NCBI GenBank assembly: GCA_031274385.1
Contig: JAISQH010000459.1
Span: forward strand, 1 to 19,730
Reading direction: 5' to 3'
DNA: 19,730 nucleotides
Origin: Planctomycetaceae bacterium
Lineage (GTDB): Bacteria > Planctomycetota > Planctomycetia > Pirellulales > Thermoguttaceae
Shown: positions 14,470 through 19,730 of the stretch, piece after piece
How the letters are laid out: each line of letters opens with the position of its first letter
Numbering within the stretch: position 1 is the first letter of the stretch
The notes under the pieces: generated by a model
What the model saw: the letters and a program-made list of their open reading frames with translations, nothing else
Told to the model about the DNA's origin: nothing
Database searches by the model: none
Made by a program: the position numbers and the translations under genes

Positions 14470-15063
14470 TTAAATTGCAAAATGATAATTGTCCGGTATG
14501 GTTGACAGTACGGAAATGTTCAAACCGGTGAAATCGTTATCCAATAAAGGATGGTTGCGGTCACGTAGCGAAATTTCTGTCGGTTCCAATTTCCACGAAA
14601 TCGCTAATCGCGGATCGTTGTACCGCAATCCGCCTTCCTGTTCCGATGAATAAAATTCCGTTACAAAATACATAAACTCGACATCGTCCGTCAACGTTTG
14701 GAAACCGTGCGCAAATCCTTCAGGAATGTAAAGCATCCGGTCATTCGAGTCCGTTAGTTCGACTCCGATATGTTGCAAAAATGTCGGCGAATCCTTACGG
14801 ATATCGACAATCACATCATAGACCGCACCGCGGACACACCGTACAATTTTTACTTCCGCCTTCGGCGGTTTTTGAAAGTGCATTCCGCGAATCGTTCCCT
14901 TCAACTGCGTGACGGAAGCGTTCACATTAACAATATGTTTTGTCCATTCAATTTGCGAAATCTCCTTTTCGCAAAATAATCTCGTGAACCGACCACGCGC
15001 ATCGCCGCGCGGAGTCAATTCAATCATGTACGATCCCGGAAGTGAAAGCGGTTTAAAATTCAT
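14470..15063 (-). CDS. RmlC-like nucleotide-4-keto-sugar 3,5-epimerase
   Basis: 197 residues, close to the usual RmlC length of about 180-190. The start is the ATG at 15063. The cupin fold is clear: GTIRGMHFQ at 56-64 with the catalytic base H62, VYDVIVDIRKDSPTF at 81-95, IPEGFAHGFQTL at 113-124, Y132 in EFMYF at the place of the catalytic tyrosine, and LRYNDPRLAISW at 146-157. RmlC acts on dTDP-4-keto-6-deoxyglucose. Here the gene follows rfbF and rfbG with 55 bases between, so the likely substrate is CDP-4-keto-6-deoxyglucose, giving a CDP-L-sugar intermediate. It is named after the fold; no rmlA, rmlB or rmlD is in the window. Confidence 0.9.
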   Translation of the reverse strand: MNFKPLSLPGSYMIELTPRGDARGRFTRLFCEKEISQIEWTKHIVNVNASVTQLKGTIRGMHFQKPPKAEVKIVRCVRGAVYDVIVDIRKDSPTFLQHIGVELTDSNDRMLYIPEGFAHGFQTLTDDVEFMYFVTEFYSSEQEGGLRYNDPRLAISWKLEPTEISLRDRNHPLLDNDFTGLNISVLSTIPDNYHFAI

Positions 15064-15118
15064 GGTTTGTTTTTTGAAATAGTTGAATTAGTTTAATTTA
15101 TTATAATTTACTGAACAA

Positions 15119-16189
15119 TTACTTTGTCCAGCAATGTCCCGCCTTTTGAGCATTTTCAATAAACGTTTCTAATTGTTGCGCAGAAATAATATTTCCCGTT
15201 TCGTAAAACGTTTTGTACCATTCAATCGTTTTGACAATTCCCTGTTCGATTTCCCATGTCGGAGTCCAATGTAAGTACCGTTTTGCCTTGCTGCAATCGA
15301 GCATCAGGTTCGACGCTTCATGAAGAGCCGAATCCGGTACAAGATCAACGTTAATCCGTTCCCAGCAGGAACGGGCAATTTCCGTTACTTTTTTCACTGT
15401 CCTGTTTCCCTCTGTTCCGGGACCGAAATTCCATGCGTCGGCAAACGTCTTTTTATTTTCGAGCAAATATTGTCCGAGTAGTAGGTAACCGGAAAGCGGT
15501 TCCAAAACGTGTTGCCAAGGGCGTGTTGCGCCGGGCATACGGATTTTTGTTGTTTCATTTTTTGCTGCGGCACGAATAAGGTCTGGAATCAAACGGTCAG
15601 CAGCCCAATCGCCGCCGCCAATCACGTTACCCGCCCGGCAAGTCGCAATCAGCATCTCACTCGGATAAGAGTTACGAAAACTTGCTGTCATGATTTCACA
15701 ACACGCTTTCGACGAACTATAAGGATCATAACCGCCAAGCCGGTCATTCTCCCGGTATCCCCAAACCCATTCCTTATTTTCATAACATTTATCCGTCGTA
15801 ATCATCACAACAGCTTGAATTCCGCCAATGTTCCGACATGCTTCCAATAAATTCAACGAACCAAGTACATTTGTTCGATACGTTCCGATCGGGTCTTGAT
15901 AAGAACGCCGTACAAGCGGTTGAGCCGCGAAATGAAAAACGATTTCAGGTTGAGTGTTACGTAAAACAGCCTCAACGGATTTGTAATCACCAATGTCGCC
16001 GCGTTCATCCCGAACACCACTTCTCAGCAAACTAAAATGAAACGGTTCACTCGGTTGTGATAACGAAAAACCTGTCACTTTAGCACCAAGTTTTTCAAGC
16101 CACAAGGACATCCACGATCCTTTAAAACCAGTGTGTCCGGTTAAAAGAACGTTTTTGTTGTGATAAATGTTATGAAAAAGCGGTCGCAT
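15119..16189 (-). CDS. rfbG: CDP-glucose 4,6-dehydratase
   Basis: 356 residues, the normal family length; the start is the ATG at 16189. This extended SDR turns CDP-glucose into CDP-4-keto-6-deoxyglucose using bound NAD+. Visible features are GHTGFKG at 18-24 (NAD binding, with the characteristic HTGFKGSW), FHFAAQPLVRRSY at 85-97, TTDKCYEN at 131-138 (the TDK active-site motif), PYSSSKACCE at 156-165 (Y157 and K161), and CRAGNVIGGGDWAADRLIPD, typical of RfbG. It lies 41 bases after rfbF, the enzyme that makes its substrate. rfbH, which usually follows for 3,6-dideoxyhexoses, is absent. Confidence 0.96.
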   Translation of the reverse strand: MRPLFHNIYHNKNVLLTGHTGFKGSWMSLWLEKLGAKVTGFSLSQPSEPFHFSLLRSGVRDERGDIGDYKSVEAVLRNTQPEIVFHFAAQPLVRRSYQDPIGTYRTNVLGSLNLLEACRNIGGIQAVVMITTDKCYENKEWVWGYRENDRLGGYDPYSSSKACCEIMTASFRNSYPSEMLIATCRAGNVIGGGDWAADRLIPDLIRAAAKNETTKIRMPGATRPWQHVLEPLSGYLLLGQYLLENKKTFADAWNFGPGTEGNRTVKKVTEIARSCWERINVDLVPDSALHEASNLMLDCSKAKRYLHWTPTWEIEQGIVKTIEWYKTFYETGNIISAQQLETFIENAQKAGHCWTK

Positions 16190-16230
16190 TGTTTGTAATT
16201 TTAAGTTATTGTGCGTAGGTTTGTGAACAA

Positions 16231-17040
16231 TTATGCGGCACGGCGAATACGGAGAATAGCGGCATCATCCCAGATTTTCCAAGGAGCCTCGCCCGACTTC
16301 CAAAGTTCGTCAAGATAAATTTTGTCACGTAATGTATCCATACATTGCCAAAACCCATCATGCCGGAAAGCCATCAGTTGACCGTCACGAGCCACGTTTT
16401 CCAGTGCGTTTTTCTCCAACGAATCCGAGTCATTCGAGAGATAATCGAAAATACCCGTTTCAAAAACAATGAATCCGCCGTTGATCCAGCCTTCACCGGT
16501 TTGAGGTTTTTCCGAAAAAGAAATGACCTGATCACCGTCAAATTCGATTTCACCAAATCGGGAAGGCGGACGTACTGCGGTCATGGTTGCAAGTTTGCCA
16601 TGCGATTTGTGAAACTTCAAAAGAGCATTGATGTTCACATTGGCAACACCGTCACCATAAGTTACAATAAACGGTCCCGAATCTGCCAGCCAGTTTTTCA
16701 TCCGGAATATTCTGCCGCCAGTCATTGTGTTCGGTCCCGTTGCAATCAAATGGACTTTCCAATGTTCCGTCGGAACGGTGTAATCAGAAATATGTCCCGT
16801 CGAAAGATCAACCGCAATACTGCCGTCAATCATTCGATAATTGGAAAAATAAGTTTTGATCACTTCACCCTTGTAACCGGTTGCAACAAAAAAATCTTCC
16901 AACCCGAAACAAGAAAAGTATTTCATAATATGCCAAAGGATCGGGCGGTCTCCAACCGTGACCATTGGTTTCGGTTTCAAATCCGTCTCTTCGGAAAGAC
17001 GAGTTCCAAGTCCACCAGCCAAAAGAGCAACTTTTGTCAT
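16231..17040 (-). CDS. rfbF: Glucose-1-phosphate cytidylyltransferase
   Basis: 269 residues, close to the usual 257. It makes CDP-glucose from CTP and glucose-1-phosphate. The start, the ATG at 17040, has AAAGGAA upstream (minus strand) at 8-base spacing. Motifs are LLAGGLGTRLSEET at 6-19 (nucleotide binding), KPKPMV at 22-27, RPILWHIMKYFS at 32-43, and YGDGVANVN at 128-136 (metal-binding D130). The SEET and ILWHIMK segments separate it from the RmlA and GalU families. It is paired with rfbG and follows the ABC ATPase by 102 bases, the widest gap in this part of the operon. Confidence 0.96.
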   Translation of the reverse strand: MTKVALLAGGLGTRLSEETDLKPKPMVTVGDRPILWHIMKYFSCFGLEDFFVATGYKGEVIKTYFSNYRMIDGSIAVDLSTGHISDYTVPTEHWKVHLIATGPNTMTGGRIFRMKNWLADSGPFIVTYGDGVANVNINALLKFHKSHGKLATMTAVRPPSRFGEIEFDGDQVISFSEKPQTGEGWINGGFIVFETGIFDYLSNDSDSLEKNALENVARDGQLMAFRHDGFWQCMDTLRDKIYLDELWKSGEAPWKIWDDAAILRIRRAA

Positions 17041-17047
17041 TTTAAGA

Positions 17048-17054
17048 TTCCTTT
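17048..17054 (-). promoter_or_regulatory. Shine-Dalgarno site of rfbF
   Basis: AAAGGAA on the minus strand, with AGGA 8 bases from the ATG at 17040. It confirms the start. Confidence 0.55.
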
Positions 17055-17142
17055 CTTATTGTACAAAATTAAATTTATTGTCAAAATAATTAAATTTTTC
17101 GTAACCGTTCATATCGATTTTATTTTTACATGCTCCGTACAA

Positions 17143-17988
17143 TTAAGCGGCGTCCGATTGTTGATTGATCGAAGCAGCCGAATGATTGGACTGTAAATGT
17201 TGCTGATGATAGGCAGCAGCAACTTCGTTAATGGGAGCGTCCATAAGGAGGTGACCATGATCCAGAAACAAACCACGCTGGCACATCCTCTGAACACTCG
17301 GCATACTATGACTCACAAAAAGAAGAGTCCGCCCCTCATTTTTGAGTAATTGTTCCATTTTATTCATACATTTTTGTTGAAAAAAATGATCGCCCACAGC
17401 AAGCACTTCATCCAAAATAACTATTTCAGCAAGGAAATGAGCCGCAATGGAAAAAGCCAACCGGATTTTCATACCGGACGAATAACGTTTAATAGGTGTA
17501 TCAATAAATTCACCAATCTCGGAAAACTCGACAATCTCATCAAAATATCTCTTGATCTCATGGCGTTTCATTCCAAGAATTCCGCCGTTCAAATAAATAT
17601 TGTCACGCCCGGACTGTTCAGGATGAAAACCAGTTCCCACTTCCAAAAGCGATGAAATCCGTCCGCGCATTCGAATCAGTCCTTTTTCCGGTGTTACAAT
17701 ACGTGACAAAATTTTCAAAAGTGTTGATTTTCCGGCACCGTTACGCCCAATAATCCCAACCGATTCACCACGACAAATTTCAAAAGAAACATCATCCAGT
17801 GCCAAAAAACGACCGTTGCCCGGCTTACCACCCCCCTGACCATTCATCTCCAACAACGTATTCGGATCCTCGCGTTTCCAAAGACGCGCCCAGAATGATT
17901 GTAAATCTTTCTGGAGAGTACCATGCCCCAGTTGACCAATCCGGTACATTTTTGAAACATGTTCGACTTGAATAACAATATCTTTCAT
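17143..17988 (-). CDS. wzt: ABC transporter ATP-binding protein for polysaccharide export (Wzt type)
   Basis: 281 residues; the start is the ATG at 17988. It powers export of a lipid-linked glycan through its permease partner. Motifs: Walker A GRNGAGKS at 81-88, LLEVGTGFHPEQSGRDNI at 114-131 (the pattern typical of Wzt/TagH-type ATPases), signature YSSGMK at 169-174, Walker B IVILDE at 189-194, and the switch histidine H227 in VSHSMP. A loop of about 30 residues (32-60) before the core is longer than in many Wzt proteins. The C-terminal carbohydrate-binding domain of E. coli O9a-type Wzt is missing; a short Ser/Gln/Asn-rich tail ends the protein. It is coupled to the permease gene 54 bases upstream. 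Confidence 0.93.
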   Translation of the reverse strand: MKDIVIQVEHVSKMYRIGQLGHGTLQKDLQSFWARLWKREDPNTLLEMNGQGGGKPGNGRFLALDDVSFEICRGESVGIIGRNGAGKSTLLKILSRIVTPEKGLIRMRGRISSLLEVGTGFHPEQSGRDNIYLNGGILGMKRHEIKRYFDEIVEFSEIGEFIDTPIKRYSSGMKIRLAFSIAAHFLAEIVILDEVLAVGDHFFQQKCMNKMEQLLKNEGRTLLFVSHSMPSVQRMCQRGLFLDHGHLLMDAPINEVAAAYHQQHLQSNHSAASINQQSDAA

Positions 17989-18042
17989 GAAAAAAATTCT
18001 TTAATAAATTGTAAATTATAAATTAAATTGAAGCCAGTAATA

Positions 18043-18930
18043 TTAAATCGTATCAATAAACCTTTTTTCTGTGTAAGAAAAAGACATGATTCCCAAAAGA
18101 AGCAGAACAACCGTGACAACAATTCCCGTAACAATCTGATCGGGATAAATCGTCCCTTGTCCCGTCAACATAAAACGGAATAACTCAATTGCAGGAATAA
18201 CAGGATTAAAGTACAAATAATAAAGAATCTCTTTGGGAATTGCGGAAACGGGATGAATAACAGAGGATGTGAACATCCCGATTTGTATAATAAAAGGTAA
18301 CGTTAATGATAAATCTTTGTATTTATAAGTTAATGAATTGAAAAGTAAGCCAAATCCTAATGCCAAAACCGCAAGATAGAAAATAATGATCGGGGATAAA
18401 AGTAACCACCACGTCGGACGTACTTGTGCGCCTTGAAAACAAAGTACCGTATAAACGATGGCTAAAAAAATCAATTCCAAAGTAAGTTTCATCAGATTAC
18501 TCAACAATTGCGAAATCGGAATAATCAATCTCGGAAAATAAACTTTTTCAAACATCGAACCATTAGACGCAAACAAATTGGCAATCTGATTCAATGAATT
18601 GGAAAAATAGAACCAAAGTGTTAATCCCGACAGAAAAAATAACATGAGCGGCGTACCGCCATCCATCGGTACTTTCAAAATGAATCCAAAAAAAATAACA
18701 AAAACTCCGCTCGTGATCACCGGTTGGAGAAGCCACCAAAGCGGTCCTAAAATCGTTTGCTTGTAATAAACCACAAAATCCCGGTACACAAGCAAACCAA
18801 GTAGGTTTTTGTATCGAAAAAATTCATTCCATTTCAAAGGCGACAAAAATTTGGGAGGAGTAATCTCAATATCCCAAGGCAAATGATTGTCCGGTATCGC
18901 CGAATTTTTTTGTGTATTGGTCGTGTTCAT
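18043..18930 (-). CDS. wzm: ABC-2 type polysaccharide export permease (Wzm type)
   Basis: 295 residues from the ATG at 18930; a TTG at 18951 would add seven residues but is less likely. The N-terminal cytosolic part is followed by RDFVVYYKQTILGPLWWLLQP (50-70), the hallmark of Wzm/TagG permeases. Six membrane segments are visible, at about 69-86, 95-115, 140-165, 175-198, 208-230 and 265-285. KVYFPRLIIP (129-138) and KDLSLTLPF (205-213) are also family-typical. It forms the inner-membrane channel that moves undecaprenyl-linked glycan outward, powered by the ATPase encoded just downstream. It lies 57 bases after the WecA-like gene. Confidence 0.93.
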   Translation of the reverse strand: MNTTNTQKNSAIPDNHLPWDIEITPPKFLSPLKWNEFFRYKNLLGLLVYRDFVVYYKQTILGPLWWLLQPVITSGVFVIFFGFILKVPMDGGTPLMLFFLSGLTLWFYFSNSLNQIANLFASNGSMFEKVYFPRLIIPISQLLSNLMKLTLELIFLAIVYTVLCFQGAQVRPTWWLLLSPIIIFYLAVLALGFGLLFNSLTYKYKDLSLTLPFIIQIGMFTSSVIHPVSAIPKEILYYLYFNPVIPAIELFRFMLTGQGTIYPDQIVTGIVVTVVLLLLGIMSFSYTEKRFIDTI

Positions 18931-18987
18931 TGTCTGTTTATTTTGTTTCAAATAGAATGTGAATCTTTTTCAATGAAAATTTTTATA

Positions 18988-19730
18988 TTACGCAACATAT
19001 TTTTCCGGATCAGTTCTCACTGTTGTTCTGTTTAAACTGTTGTTTTCCTGAAACGGTAAAACTGCCTGCGGGTTATCAATCGTTCCGGCTTCAAGGTATT
19101 GTCCGATGGAATTTTCGCAAAATTGCGATAATTTTAACGTTAATTCCAATAATTCATTACGTGAATTGTTCTGATGGTCAAAAAATAACCGCAACATTCC
19201 AAGGCGTTTATCGGAAACAACAAGAGGAATCGAACAACTCATCAGCCAATCTTCATTACCATGAAATGCTTTCGTCATATTTTCCCATTCTCCGAAAAAA
19301 TCCTCGTTTTTATACGGAATACTGATGTCCAGCTGGACGTTGCGGCATGAATCATTGTGTAGATTTGTTGTAAGATGATTCCATATCTCTCGCCATGGTC
19401 CCTTACCGTGGATATGATAAATTTCCCCTTTTTTCTGCATGTATTTTCGTTTGTTAAACACCTTACGAAAACGTCCTTTGATACGCCCCAATAAAATAAA
19501 CAATTCACGCCGCCCAAACAAATCAGCAACAAATGCAGCAACTAAAACAAGAATAGATATTGTTAAAGGAATTGAATCGTTTCGAAAATAAGATCCGGCA
19601 ACTGCAGCAAGACAACCCGGTACAATTAATAAACTCAATATAAAAAGTACCACATAATCAGACATAAATTTTGATGACAATAAATATTGAATATGTCCCC
19701 GATCCGGTGAAAAAATAGTTCTTCCCGAAT
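18988..19730 (-). CDS. WecA/MraY-family undecaprenyl-phosphate sugar-1-phosphate transferase, C-terminal part (partial)
   Basis: The frame is open through the right edge of the window, so the TTG at 19680 and the ATG at 19665 are internal codons, not starts. The first visible residues are SGRTIFSPDRGHIQYLL, matching the conserved 'GRSIFAPDRGHLHH' loop near the end of WecA/TagO-type enzymes. Two membrane segments follow (VVLFILSLLIVPGCLAAVAG and LTISILVLVAAFVADLFG). Then comes a cytosolic tail of about 160 residues, whose IPLVVSDKRLGMLRLFF and helix at the end look GAF-like. The family starts glycan synthesis by loading a sugar phosphate on the lipid carrier. The His-x-His-His motif reads HIQY here, an odd change. 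The sugar is unknown. Confidence 0.75.
   Translation of the reverse strand, partial: SGRTIFSPDRGHIQYLLSSKFMSDYVVLFILSLLIVPGCLAAVAGSYFRNDSIPLTISILVLVAAFVADLFGRRELFILLGRIKGRFRKVFNKRKYMQKKGEIYHIHGKGPWREIWNHLTTNLHNDSCRNVQLDISIPYKNEDFFGEWENMTKAFHGNEDWLMSCSIPLVVSDKRLGMLRLFFDHQNNSRNELLELTLKLSQFCENSIGQYLEAGTIDNPQAVLPFQENNSLNRTTVRTDPEKYVA

Noticed and set aside
16345..17196. Long plus-strand open frame (283 codons) opposite rfbF
   Set aside because: It is antisense to rfbF, which has all its conserved motifs. The frame has no recognisable domain and a composition typical of a shadow frame.
1..19730. tRNA, rRNA, CRISPR array, defence system or prophage genes
   Set aside because: None was seen. The repeats are irregular and dispersed, not evenly spaced, and no cas, restriction or phage genes are present. 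The CPBP protease is sometimes labelled 'Abi' but nothing nearby supports phage defence.

Overview
The window is AT-rich bacterial DNA, most likely from a planctomycete. The evidence is a secreted type I sulfatase, a small lipoprotein with a transthyretin/carboxypeptidase-regulatory-like fold of a kind abundant in that phylum, a WecA-like transferase with an extra C-terminal domain, and the near absence of Shine-Dalgarno sequences. This is inferred from gene style, not from a marker gene. No rRNA, tRNA or CRISPR array was seen.

Left part (1-2706): the 5' end of a secreted sulfatase, the lipoprotein, an unrecognised plus-strand reading frame of about 125 codons, and a CPBP-family intramembrane protease. 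Middle (2707-3863): a graveyard of mobile DNA. It holds the frameshifted N-terminus of an IS4-like transposase, a 126-bp element with 20-bp terminal inverted repeats, and the C-terminal end of an IS630-type transposase, mixed with short intergenic repeat families.

Right part (3864-19730): thirteen genes, all on the minus strand, forming one polysaccharide locus whose upstream end lies beyond base 19730. In transcription order they are: a WecA/MraY-type lipid-carrier transferase (partial), an ABC-2 permease (Wzm), its ATPase (Wzt), glucose-1-phosphate cytidylyltransferase (rfbF), CDP-glucose 4,6-dehydratase (rfbG), an RmlC-like 3,5-epimerase, a small coiled-coil protein, a PAPS-type sulfotransferase with a coiled-coil tail, a double GT2 glycosyltransferase with a coiled-coil tail, a FAD oxidoreductase, an extended SDR, a large HAD-domain protein (COG5610-like) and a GT2 glycosyltransferase.

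Taken together the genes suggest this route: sugar-phosphate is loaded on undecaprenyl phosphate, the chain is extended by the GT2 enzymes with a CDP-6-deoxyhexose as one donor, the glycan is possibly sulfated, and it is exported by Wzm/Wzt. No Wzx or Wzy is visible, which fits ABC-dependent export. The most unusual points are the absence of rfbH next to rfbFG with a 3,5-epimerase instead, three consecutive coiled-coil proteins including the sulfotransferase, and strong inverted-repeat structures placed between cistrons.
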